The notes beneath the pieces are model-generated. The model saw only the letters and a program-made list of their open reading frames with translations, ran no database searches and was not told the origin of the DNA. The position numbers and the translations under genes are program-made. 14,135 nt of DNA, taken from NCBI GenBank assembly GCA_027294925.1, contig JAPULM010000066.1, forward strand, positions 1-14,135. Direction: 5' to 3'. Position 1 is the first letter of the stretch; each line of letters begins with the position of its first letter. Shown here in pieces: positions 7,703-14,135 of this stretch. This stretch comes from a bacterium (GTDB lineage Bacteria; Tectomicrobia; Entotheonellia; Entotheonellales; Entotheonellaceae).

Positions 7703-8767
7703 ATGTTTCGATATCTATCGCACAGCACCCTGGTGTTGTTCCTGGTGATTTGCTTTGTTGCTCCGGTGCAAGCTGCTGAACCGTTTGGTTTGCTGGATTG
7801 CACCACTGATTTTAGTTCTGAAGTGGTTCTGAACGATGCGGCGCTTGTAGCGATGATTCCTTTAACGGAACCTGGGGGCGTTCGTCCGGATCGGGATCAT
7901 GAGACGTTTTTTATTGTGGTCAAGCACTATCTGCAGCGTGTTCGGGGATTGCTTTTGATCGCGCGTGGCGAAGCTGAACAACGGCCATTATTGTTGACCG
8001 CGGCGTGTGGACCTTATCCTGAGGCTGCGGCGCATATTCGAACGTTTTTTTCGGAACTGACTGTAGCGCAAAAGCAAACGCTTATTAAGCATCGTGACAT
8101 GGTATGGCCGCGGACGCACCGAACTGCTGTGCAGATAGGAGCAGTGGCGCAGATTCCTGCCGGAGACGGGCTGGATGCCTTTTCGATTGAGGTGCACGAA
8201 GTCACCAATACCCAATATCGCCAGTTTATCGAGGCCGGCGGATACACCACGAAAGGTTGGTGGGCAGAAGACGGCTGGGCATGGCTGCAGGCACGTAAGC
8301 GTAGGCAACCTAGCTATTGGGACAGTTCGCAGTTCAAGGCGCCTGACCAACCGGTTGTGGGCATCGCCTGGTATGAAGCGGATGCCTACTGTCGATGGGC
8401 CGGTAAAGCCCTACCGAACGAGCGCCAATGGGAAAAGGCGTGTCAAGGTGAAGACGGCCGCAAATTTCCATGGGGCGATGAGCCATTACGACGATCTCAA
8501 ACCGAAACGACATCGGAATCTGATAAGCTTTTTATGGCGCCGGCTGTTGTTGGAAGTATGCCTCAGACGCAAAGCCCGTACGGCGTGCACGATATGGCTG
8601 GCAATGTTCTAGAGTGGACACAGACAGCCCGAGATGGTCAAGTGGTACTCTGTGGTGGCTCAGGCAGTAGCTATACCCCTAATGTTGGGTGCGGCGTTCG
8701 TTATACGTTACTGCCTGGCATTGCGGCCAACTTTATCGGTTTCCGTTGTCAGCTCGCTACGCCTTAG
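7703..8767 (+). CDS. Exported protein with FGE-sulfatase (SUMF1-like) domain, likely not a true FGE
   Basis: A 354-residue protein with a Sec signal peptide (hydrophobic residues 9-20, probable cleavage after VQA near 24). Residues about 29-140 form a region I do not recognise, with two cysteines (C33, C102). The C-terminal domain is of the formylglycine-generating enzyme/EgtB/PvdO type. It shows IEVHEVTNTQYRQFI (162-176), PVVGIAWYEADAYCRWAGKALPNE (217-240), WEKAC, FPWGDE (255-260), YGVHDMAGNVLEWT (293-306) and a terminal GFRC (346-349). In copper-type FGE the sequence G-G-S-x-x-C holds the first catalytic Cys. Here GGSGSS (318-323) has Ser323, though C330 and C349 remain. A sulfatase-activating role is therefore doubtful, and another periplasmic oxidase or a binding function is more likely. 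A GGAG sequence (7688-7691) is a plausible RBS. The gene is 142 bases after the transporter fusion, and its stop is 4 bases from the convergent SDR stop. Confidence 0.85.
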   Translation: MFRYLSHSTLVLFLVICFVAPVQAAEPFGLLDCTTDFSSEVVLNDAALVAMIPLTEPGGVRPDRDHETFFIVVKHYLQRVRGLLLIARGEAEQRPLLLTAACGPYPEAAAHIRTFFSELTVAQKQTLIKHRDMVWPRTHRTAVQIGAVAQIPAGDGLDAFSIEVHEVTNTQYRQFIEAGGYTTKGWWAEDGWAWLQARKRRQPSYWDSSQFKAPDQPVVGIAWYEADAYCRWAGKALPNERQWEKACQGEDGRKFPWGDEPLRRSQTETTSESDKLFMAPAVVGSMPQTQSPYGVHDMAGNVLEWTQTARDGQVVLCGGSGSSYTPNVGCGVRYTLLPGIAANFIGFRCQLATP

Positions 8768-8771
8768 CCTC

Positions 8772-9596
8772 TCAATATACCTTGCCCAGATAATAGGGGT
8801 TGAGATGCCCCATGCCGCCATCTACGCTAATGACCTGTCCGGTCACGAAGTCGGACAAATCGGTAGCGAGGAATTCGATGACCTTGGCGCAATCTTCTGG
8901 TTGCGCCAAGCGGCCCATGGGAATCTGCGGTACGAGATCATCCTGGATCTTGCCCAGGCCACCGAGCCAATGGACTGTTGCGACATAACTCGGGGCAATG
9001 GCGTTGACGTTCACGCCGTATGGCGCTAGCTCCAAGGCAAGGGCACGGGTTAGTTGGATGATAGCCGCTTTCGCGGTCGCGTATGGTGCGAGGTCGGGCA
9101 TCAGCGGCCGTAGCCCGGCGACCGAAGCAACGTTGATGATTTTGCCACACCGACGTTCTTGCATATGTTCAGCCACGCTACGGCAGCATAGAAATGTTGA
9201 GGTGAGATTCTTGTCTAGAACTGAGTTCCAGGCTGCAAGAGAGCAATTGCTTATCCGGCTCCCGCCCCGCCCCCCGCCTGCATTATTAATGAGAATATCG
9301 ATCTGAGGAAAGGTCGAAAAAATTTCCTTGAACATTTTCTGGGCGTCAGCTTCAGACGTGACATCCGCTTCAATGCCGATGGCCTTGCGGCCAAGTTGAT
9401 GAATTTCCTCGACGACGGTGTCGGCGCTGAGGGGTTCATCGACTTCAGCTGCTGCCTGTAGATTGATGTCATTGATCACAATATCAGCCCCTAGCTTGGC
9501 CAATCGAAGCGCGTAAGCTCGTCCTAAGCCACGGGCGGCGCCTGTGATTACCGCAACTTGACCCTGCAGGCGGGGTGGGAAGCATTCTTGCGTCAT
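8772..9596 (-). CDS. Short-chain dehydrogenase/reductase (classical SDR)
   Basis: An NAD(P)-dependent alcohol/ketone oxidoreductase of 274 residues. It has the full classical set: cofactor loop TGAARGLG (18-25), acidic D43 at the end of beta-2 (IVINDIN, favouring NAD over NADP), NNAG (104-107), and the catalytic tetrad N130, S158, Y172 and K176 (YATAK). The C-terminal VTGQVISVDGG (251-261) is also typical. A glycine/arginine-rich loop (GGGRGGSR, 107-114) follows NNAG. The RBS AGAGAGG (9601-9607) overlaps the stop codon of the upstream ThDP enzyme gene by one base and the gap is 10 bases, so the two are probably translationally coupled. It may reduce or oxidise the product of that enzyme. The exact substrate is unknown. 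Confidence 0.94.
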   Translation of the reverse strand: MTQECFPPRLQGQVAVITGAARGLGRAYALRLAKLGADIVINDINLQAAAEVDEPLSADTVVEEIHQLGRKAIGIEADVTSEADAQKMFKEIFSTFPQIDILINNAGGGRGGSRISNCSLAAWNSVLDKNLTSTFLCCRSVAEHMQERRCGKIINVASVAGLRPLMPDLAPYATAKAAIIQLTRALALELAPYGVNVNAIAPSYVATVHWLGGLGKIQDDLVPQIPMGRLAQPEDCAKVIEFLATDLSDFVTGQVISVDGGMGHLNPYYLGKVY

Positions 9597-9606
9597 AGCG
9601 CCTCTC

Positions 9607-11283
9607 TTAGACTACTGGAAAGTCCGCTTCCAGCGGCACATCGATTAAGGTCGGACCCTGGCGTTGCATGGCATCTTGCAGCGCTTGCCGTAAATCACTT
9701 GGCCGCTCTGTGCGTTCGGCATGAACACCCATTGCTTTTGCCAGTTGCACGAATTGAATAGCGGGCTTGACTAAATCGATGCCAATGTAGGTCTCGGTTT
9801 TGGCTGCCGGTCCGTCGTAGGCGTGTAAACGCCGCTTGAGAATGAGATATTGGCCGTTGTTGCAAATGACAAAGATGGATCGTAAGTTGTAGCGAGCTGC
9901 AGTCCATAGGCCCTGGATAGTGTACATGGCGCTGCCATCTCCAATCAGGCCTAACGTGTGGCGGTTAGGGTGTGCTAGGCTCGCCCCCATCGTTGCTGGT
10001 AGCCCCCAGCCGATGCCGCCCCCTTTAAGTCCAAGGTAATCGCGCGGCTGGCAGCGTGGTAAAAACGTACATAATGCTTGGCCTGACGTGATCGATTCAT
10101 CAACAATGACAATGTCGTCAGGCACGGCATCGGCGATTGTCTTATTCATCACCAGAGGCGACATGGGCTGTTTGTCGGCTTCCTCGGTGGCTTGTTCGTA
10201 CAATCGTGCGATGGCTTCGGCTTTTGCCTGCCGGAAGATTTCAAGGCGTTGTTGGGCATTGGTTTTCTGAGCTGAAGTCAGGCGATCATGTAGCATGGGT
10301 GCGAATTCAGCCAAAGTGGCTTTGGGATCCCCCAGGATGGCGACGTCAACCGGATGATTCTTGCCAATTTCCCAAGGATCAATGTTAAGACAAATCAACG
10401 TGACAGCGGGCGGTAGCGGTTCCAAATCGCTATATAATGACATGGTAAACATGTCGGCTCCGACTGTGAAGACAACGTCCGCATCCTGTAAGGCGGCTCG
10501 AACGCCCTGTTGGGTCCGCACCAGGGCGCCCTGATATAAAGGGTGGTCGCTTGGGAAGTTCGTCGTATTCGGTAACGTTTCGGAGAATACCGGCGCACCC
10601 AGAGCTTCAGCGACGATTACCAGTTCATCTAGCGCTTGTGATTTTGCGACTTCATCGCCAGCAATGATCAAGGGATGGTTAGCCTGTAACAAGAGGTCGG
10701 CGGCGCGCTGCATGTGTGCCAAATCCCCGCGGATACGAGGGCCGATAAGAGGCGGTGGGGTGACGTCCAGGTTGGCTTCCGCCATCATAATATCCATCGG
10801 AAGGGATAGAAACACCGGGCCGGTGGGTGGGGTTGTCGCGACTTTGATAGCGCGGCGCAAGGCTTGTGGGAGGTCTTCAACGCGTTCAATCTGATAAGCC
10901 CATTTGGTCATCGATTCAACCATTCGTACGAGGTCGCCCCATAGAATTGGCTCGCTTAAGGCATAGCGGCCGTCTTGTTGCCCGGCAGTTACTAGGAGTG
11001 GGGCGGCTGTCTTCGTCGCGTCGTACAACATGCCCATGGCGTTGCCGAGTCCCGGCGCCACGTGTACGTTGACCACCCCGAGCTTGCCCGAGGCCATGGC
11101 ATAGCCGTCTGCCATCGCCATGGCGACACCTTCTTGTAGGGTCAACATATAGTGCATGTCAGGGTAATCGACTAAGATGTCCATCAGGGGAAGTTCTGTG
11201 GTGCCGGGATTGCCGAAGATATAGTTCGTACCTGCGGCTTGCAAAATTTCCAGAAAAGCCTGTCGTCCTGCTTTCGCGGTCAT
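9607..11283 (-). CDS. ThDP-dependent enzyme, benzoylformate decarboxylase-like
   Basis: A 558-residue decarboxylase or carboligase of the acetolactate synthase/benzoylformate decarboxylase superfamily. FGNPGTTELP (23-32), the cofactor-activating Glu51 in TLQEGVAMAMADGYA, and NVHVAPGLGNAMG (72-84, with H74) match the N-terminal half of BFD. GGGIGWGLPATMGASLA (421-437) and the GDGS...NN ThDP/Mg site (448-451 and 475-476) match its C-terminal half. BFD's Ser26 corresponds to Thr28, and no His is seen where BFD has His281 (TVGADMF), so the substrate probably is not benzoylformate. The open frame extends upstream to 11469, but that extension lies in the DUF4124 gene. The ATG at 11283 has CGGAG (11292-11296) 8 bases before it and is chosen. 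The SDR follows directly. Confidence 0.9.
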   Translation of the reverse strand: MTAKAGRQAFLEILQAAGTNYIFGNPGTTELPLMDILVDYPDMHYMLTLQEGVAMAMADGYAMASGKLGVVNVHVAPGLGNAMGMLYDATKTAAPLLVTAGQQDGRYALSEPILWGDLVRMVESMTKWAYQIERVEDLPQALRRAIKVATTPPTGPVFLSLPMDIMMAEANLDVTPPPLIGPRIRGDLAHMQRAADLLLQANHPLIIAGDEVAKSQALDELVIVAEALGAPVFSETLPNTTNFPSDHPLYQGALVRTQQGVRAALQDADVVFTVGADMFTMSLYSDLEPLPPAVTLICLNIDPWEIGKNHPVDVAILGDPKATLAEFAPMLHDRLTSAQKTNAQQRLEIFRQAKAEAIARLYEQATEEADKQPMSPLVMNKTIADAVPDDIVIVDESITSGQALCTFLPRCQPRDYLGLKGGGIGWGLPATMGASLAHPNRHTLGLIGDGSAMYTIQGLWTAARYNLRSIFVICNNGQYLILKRRLHAYDGPAAKTETYIGIDLVKPAIQFVQLAKAMGVHAERTERPSDLRQALQDAMQRQGPTLIDVPLEADFPVV

Positions 11284-11335
11284 CAGTGTTTCTCCGTTCC
11301 GGGTGGGCGTTGTTAACTGTCGTACCCGTTGAGGA

Positions 11336-12163
11336 TTACTCGAGCCATGCCGGCGGCGCGCCGGCTTTAGCTGCCTTTTGGCGTAGGGCTTGAAGCTCAG
11401 TTTCAGCCGCACGTCTATCTTGCTCCAGCCCGTCCAAGTCATGCACGAGCCGCAAGACGTCTTTCCCACGCCGGCCGGTAGTAGGTTCAGCCGACAGCTG
11501 TCCTAGAATGATCTGGCGTTCCTGTTTTGCTTGGTTTAAACGGTCTCGTACGGAGGCAACCCGTCGTTGCCAATAGGCGCGGTTATGGCTGTTTCGGTCA
11601 AACACAACGTCGGGTGGAGGGCTTTGGGGGGTTGCGTCACCTAGCTGTTGGCGCTGGGTTTGTTGAAGTTTCAATTCAATCTGACCTAACTCGTCATGTA
11701 AAGCGTCAAGTCGATGTTCAACATCTGCCAGTGACTGACCAAGGCGATCGACTTTACGTCGTATACGAACAGCGAGCGGATTTGCACTGACAGGTCTGAT
11801 GGCTTTGAGTTCGTCGAGGTAATCCTGACGAATGCTGTCTTGCGCTTCAATTTGCCCCTTCAGGTCTTCTGCTTGCTGCCGTAAACGGGATGGTGCTTCG
11901 GAGGGTCTAAGCGTTGGTGGCTCAGTTGAGGTTGTGGCCGGTGACGCGGCGGCCGGGGCCGGGGTCGCAGATTCAGCGGGCTGTTCTTGCACAGGATCAG
12001 ATAACAGTTTGCGGCTTTGATCGATACGGTCGGCGGGAATACGGCTCTGATTGTCCGTAAAATGCACCTTGCCATCCTTGTCGACCCAACGATAGATCTG
12101 GGCCTGGCTTGGCGTCGCACTCAGCCAGGCAAGAAACAGGATAAAGAGGCCAAGTTTTGTCAT
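11336..12163 (-). CDS. Exported DUF4124 protein with coiled-coil C-terminus
   Basis: A 275-residue protein, probably periplasmic. The signal peptide spans residues 1-21 (LFILFLAWLSATPSQA, cleavage after Ala21). It is followed directly by the DUF4124 signature IYRWVDKDGKVHFTDN (23-38). A Pro/Ala/Thr-rich linker (60-92) leads to several charged, heptad-like helices (about 92-120, 132-172, 196-226, 240-266) that probably form coiled coils. The tail AGAPPAWLE resembles the end of other DUF4124 proteins. The family has no firmly known biochemical function and is usually linked to the envelope. No clear Shine-Dalgarno sequence precedes the ATG, so expression may depend on the upstream TPR gene 43 bases away. 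Confidence 0.88.
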   Translation of the reverse strand: MTKLGLFILFLAWLSATPSQAQIYRWVDKDGKVHFTDNQSRIPADRIDQSRKLLSDPVQEQPAESATPAPAAASPATTSTEPPTLRPSEAPSRLRQQAEDLKGQIEAQDSIRQDYLDELKAIRPVSANPLAVRIRRKVDRLGQSLADVEHRLDALHDELGQIELKLQQTQRQQLGDATPQSPPPDVVFDRNSHNRAYWQRRVASVRDRLNQAKQERQIILGQLSAEPTTGRRGKDVLRLVHDLDGLEQDRRAAETELQALRQKAAKAGAPPAWLE

Positions 12164-12206
12164 GATTTTGTACCGTTGATGAGTGATTAAATTAAGTCCC
12201 TCTATC

Positions 12207-13364
12207 TTAGTCTAAATGCGCCAGACGTTGCTGGATCAGGGTATGAAGGTCTTCAACATTACGGCCACGGAGCAGGGTGCGATAGAGTTGACGAGCCGTT
12301 TTAGTTTGCCCCTGGCGGGCATACAGCTTGGCTAGATAATATTTGGCCCATAGCGTTTCGTCTTTTTGCCCTCGAAGGTCTTCATTGATGGCTTGACGTA
12401 AAGCCGTGAATGATTCAGCATAGCGGTTGGTTTCGTTTAGGGCAAGGCCCCAAAAGTAGTATAGATCAAAGCGATCATGATGTGACGCCAAGATCATTTT
12501 ATTGGTCTTGAGTTGAGCCGCGAGACGGCCAAGCGTTGTTGCACATGCCGTGTAGTCTCGCTTCGCATGCTGGCTTCGTCCGGTTAGCAAAGCATAATGG
12601 CCATTTTGAGGAAACATGTCTTGTAAATGTTGTCCTAGGGCAATGGCGTCCTCATAGCGCTTTTCTAATTCATACAGGCGAAGCAAAAAGGTTTGCGCCA
12701 CGCTTTGGCTAAACTGTCCAACTTCAGCCGCCCGCCGCAGGTGGTGGATGGCATTTTCGGCCGTTGGACGGTTCGAGTCGCGCAACAGACGCTGAAATAA
12801 CGAGGGGATAGCTGCTCTGGAAAAATATGTCAGGCCAAGGCCTAGATGGGCGTCAGTCGTCGTCTCATAATAAATAAGGGTCTGTTGGAGACGAGATTGA
12901 CCCATGTTGAACAGCTGGAGGGCTTGCAAAGGATTTTCAGACTGTTGCGAAAGGGCCGCAAAAATGGCTGCAAGACCAGTAAAGAGCTGCTCTTGTGGGT
13001 TGTCGGTTGAGGTTTCTTTATGCGCTTCCAGCATGGTTTGTAGAATCTCATGGGCGCTAGGGGGAGATGTAGATGCCAGTCGGGTTTGCCAGCGGTTCTG
13101 GAAATACGCTATCATGCCCCGAATCAATTGCGAGGCGAGGGTGGGGTTTCCATCTGTCTCTATCTTTTTAATTTTGTCTAGGGCTTGATCAAAGTTGAGA
13201 TTTAACGCGTGGCGCAGCGCCTCTCGCATGGTGGTGAACGATGCGGGCGAAGAGGTAGACAGCGTCTCGGCGAACGTTGTTTGTGGCTGTATGATAGCCC
13301 TATCTAGTATGAGAAGTGCTAGGAGAGTGATGATACGTGTTCTGAGGCTCATGGGCCTTCTCAT
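12207..13364 (-). CDS. Exported TPR-repeat protein
   Basis: A 385-residue protein likely acting in the periplasm or attached to the envelope as a protein-interaction scaffold. The frame stays open to an ATG at 13553, but that start gives a hydrophilic, Cys-containing, unlikely N-terminus and overlaps the divergent gene. The ATG at 13364 gives MRRPMSLRTR followed by a hydrophobic stretch (11-20), a signal peptide ending near TTFA (29-32), and has GGGAG (13371-13375) 6 bases upstream. The rest is helical, with TPR-like pairs clearest at 228-253 (LRLYELEKRYEDAIALGQHL), 302-326 (YFWGLALNETNRYAESFTAL) and 341-369 (YYLAKLYARQGQTKTARQLY). The specific role is unknown. It is first in the four-gene minus-strand run. 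Confidence 0.8.
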   Translation of the reverse strand: MRRPMSLRTRIITLLALLILDRAIIQPQTTFAETLSTSSPASFTTMREALRHALNLNFDQALDKIKKIETDGNPTLASQLIRGMIAYFQNRWQTRLASTSPPSAHEILQTMLEAHKETSTDNPQEQLFTGLAAIFAALSQQSENPLQALQLFNMGQSRLQQTLIYYETTTDAHLGLGLTYFSRAAIPSLFQRLLRDSNRPTAENAIHHLRRAAEVGQFSQSVAQTFLLRLYELEKRYEDAIALGQHLQDMFPQNGHYALLTGRSQHAKRDYTACATTLGRLAAQLKTNKMILASHHDRFDLYYFWGLALNETNRYAESFTALRQAINEDLRGQKDETLWAKYYLAKLYARQGQTKTARQLYRTLLRGRNVEDLHTLIQQRLAHLD

Positions 13365-13370
13365 GCAGCT

Positions 13371-13375
13371 CTCCC
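13371..13375 (-). promoter_or_regulatory. Ribosome-binding site deciding the TPR gene start
   Basis: GGGAG on the minus strand, 6 bases before the ATG at 13364. It supports the short start that begins with a signal peptide, against the longer open frame up to 13553. Confidence 0.55.
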
Positions 13376-13412
13376 ATAGCGTAGCGTTTAATGATGGGTA
13401 TTCGCATGAGTG

Positions 13413-13418
13413 ATTATA
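13413..13418 (-). promoter_or_regulatory. Consensus -10 box for the TPR gene/operon
   Basis: TATAAT on the minus strand, predicting transcription from about 13405 and a leader of about 41 bases before the ATG at 13364. No good -35 box is found 16-18 bases upstream, so the promoter may need an activator or another sigma factor. A short palindrome CAACGTTG (13433-13440) lies just upstream. Confidence 0.4.
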
Positions 13419-13524
13419 GAACATATCCTCGGCAACGTTGTAGGTATTTTGTCCGTAACTATTGTACTGAGGTGTCGAACGGCTTGCACAACAGTGTCTT
13501 ATTCGATCATCAGGCACTGCGGTC

Positions 13525-13752
13525 ATGATCAAGAATTGTTCACTTTGCAACACGGAAATGCCGGAACGATATAACTACTGTTATCAGTGTGGTGAATATG
13601 TAGGACAGGTTGCTGCATTGGGGACTGTGACGGACCCGGAAAGCGAACGGGAGTATCGTAAACAAGAGCAAGTTATCCATTATGGGTGTTTAACGCTGAT
13701 CGTGGTGTGGACAGCATTTGGTTTGTGGTTCTTATTTAATATGAACCGCTAG
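13525..13752 (+). CDS. Small zinc-ribbon, single-pass membrane protein
   Basis: A 75-residue protein. Residues 5-22 carry a zinc-ribbon (CSLC and CYQC, i.e. C-x2-C...C-x2-C separated by ten residues). A charged linker (38-48) leads to one transmembrane helix (about 53-71, GCLTLIVVWTAFGLWFLFN) and a short MNR tail. No enzyme motif is present. Proteins of this build are common and mostly uncharacterised. The ribbon would probably face the cytoplasm. The start has only a weak Shine-Dalgarno sequence. A weak promoter candidate (TTGTAG 13438-13443, TATTGT 13460-13465) lies upstream. It is divergent from the TPR gene and probably cotranscribed with the next gene, 52 bases on. Confidence 0.75.
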   Translation: MIKNCSLCNTEMPERYNYCYQCGEYVGQVAALGTVTDPESEREYRKQEQVIHYGCLTLIVVWTAFGLWFLFNMNR

Positions 13753-13790
13753 AACAGTGGTGTCTGCGATTTCTGCATCCATTTAGGTCT

Positions 13791-13798
13791 GGGAGGAG
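13791..13798 (+). promoter_or_regulatory. Strong Shine-Dalgarno for GTG-started small gene
   Basis: GGGAGGAG, 6 bases before the GTG at 13805. It is close to the ideal anti-16S match and fixes the non-ATG start. Confidence 0.65.
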
Positions 13799-13804
13799 TG
13801 AATT

Positions 13805-14041
13805 GTGCCTTTGACGGTGAATGGCGAAGTGTGGGAAAAAGTGCATACGGCAGTTAATGAAACTGATTTGCATCTTATTACTGGTATTTTGGTTGGTGAG
13901 GGGTTAAGGTGCCGTGTGAAATCGCGCCGGGTTTCTCAACTGCCATTTTCTTTGAATGTACTTGGAGCAACCGAAATTTTCGTTCCCAAACCGGAAGCCC
14001 CTTTTGCACAACGGATTTTAATGATCTATCGCAACTGCTAG
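13805..14041 (+). CDS. Small DUF2007-like protein
   Basis: A 78-residue cytoplasmic protein starting at GTG behind a strong Shine-Dalgarno. The order matches DUF2007-type proteins (putative signal-transducing/PII-like small domains). A first strand, WEKVHTAVNETDLHLITGIL, is followed by a helix, then LVGEGLRCRVKS and a final strand, GATEIFVPKPEAPFAQRIL, corresponding to the family's V.VP.ed...A..il ending. Assignment rests on pattern only and function is unknown even for the family. It is probably in one transcript with the zinc-ribbon gene; DUF2007 and zinc-ribbon elements are often found together. Confidence 0.6.
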   Translation: MPLTVNGEVWEKVHTAVNETDLHLITGILVGEGLRCRVKSRRVSQLPFSLNVLGATEIFVPKPEAPFAQRILMIYRNC

Positions 14042-14135
14042 TAATGGGTAGCGCAATCACCCTAAGAACCACTCAGAACCTTCTGCCCGTTTGTACTCGG
14101 TACATCGGACAAGAGTTTGGATGGCTCGTATTGAA
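14042..14135 (+). other. Right-edge intergenic sequence, possible start of another gene
   Basis: No complete gene. A 13-base inverted repeat, TGTAC-TCG-GTACA (14092-14104), is present. An ATG at 14121 opens a frame reading M-A-R-I-E to the window end, with only a weak purine stretch (AAGAG, 14111-14115) before it. Too little is visible to call a gene. Confidence 0.25.

Noticed and set aside
8175..8612. 145-residue plus-strand frame
   Set aside because: Out-of-frame shadow of the FGE-like domain.
1151..8767. Sulfatase with its own formylglycine-generating partner
   Set aside because: The sulfatase-like protein lacks the Cys substrate residue, the FGE-like protein lacks a catalytic Cys and is exported, and the two genes are about 5 kb apart on opposite strands.
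2591..11283. Taurine degradation (taurine-pyruvate aminotransferase plus sulfoacetaldehyde acetyltransferase)
   Set aside because: The ThDP enzyme matches the benzoylformate decarboxylase pattern rather than the Xsc N-terminus, and it is far from the aminotransferase in a different operon.
11284..11469. 62-codon N-terminal extension of the ThDP enzyme (start MGKTSC)
   Set aside because: It overlaps the DUF4124 gene in another frame, has no homology-like features, and the ATG at 11283 has a well-placed CGGAG and begins at the conserved ThDP-enzyme N-terminus.
13365..13553. 63-codon N-terminal extension of the TPR protein
   Set aside because: It would bury the signal peptide, overlaps the divergent zinc-ribbon gene and occupies the region with the TATAAT box. 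The ATG at 13364 has its own RBS.
1..14135. Mobile element or phage region
   Set aside because: No transposase, integrase or phage gene, no flanking terminal repeats and no obvious compositional break were seen.

Overview
The window carries eleven protein-coding genes on both strands. There is no rRNA, tRNA, CRISPR array or recognisable insertion sequence, and no gene-free stretch longer than about 300 bases. By eye the base composition is moderately GC-rich. Sec-type signal peptides, a DUF4124 protein, a secreted TPR protein and a polysaccharide-type glycosyltransferase suggest a Gram-negative-type bacterium. The mix of a BFD-like ThDP enzyme, an SDR, a sulfatase-fold hydrolase and a large transporter/HEAT/cNMP fusion would fit an environmental lineage with a big genome. 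I cannot place it taxonomically from sequence alone.

Left block (1-3991): a GT4-type glycosyltransferase, whose 5' end lies outside the window, faces a two-gene minus-strand operon. That operon encodes a class III PLP aminotransferase followed, 27 bases later, by an alkaline-phosphatase-superfamily (sulfatase-like) hydrolase. The set could belong to cell-surface glycan or small-molecule modification, but no substrate can be read from the sequence.

Centre (3992-8767): a 239-base divergent region holds a candidate promoter in each direction. It also holds a perfect 9-bp inverted repeat lying over the minus-strand -10 box, the best candidate operator in the window. The rightward gene encodes a 1109-residue protein with an N-terminal polytopic membrane domain resembling nucleotide translocase/MFS carriers, a long HEAT-like helical array and a C-terminal cyclic-nucleotide-binding domain. 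This is the most unusual gene here. It is followed by an exported protein with a formylglycine-generating-enzyme-like (FGE-sulfatase) domain that lacks one of the two expected catalytic cysteines.

Right block (8772-13364): four minus-strand genes with small gaps (43, 52 and 10 bases). In transcription order they encode an exported TPR protein, an exported DUF4124 coiled-coil protein, a benzoylformate-decarboxylase-like ThDP enzyme and an SDR oxidoreductase. The last two are tightly coupled and probably act in sequence on a 2-keto acid and the aldehyde or ketol made from it. At the far right, two small plus-strand genes, a zinc-ribbon/single-TM protein and a DUF2007-like protein, diverge from this block.
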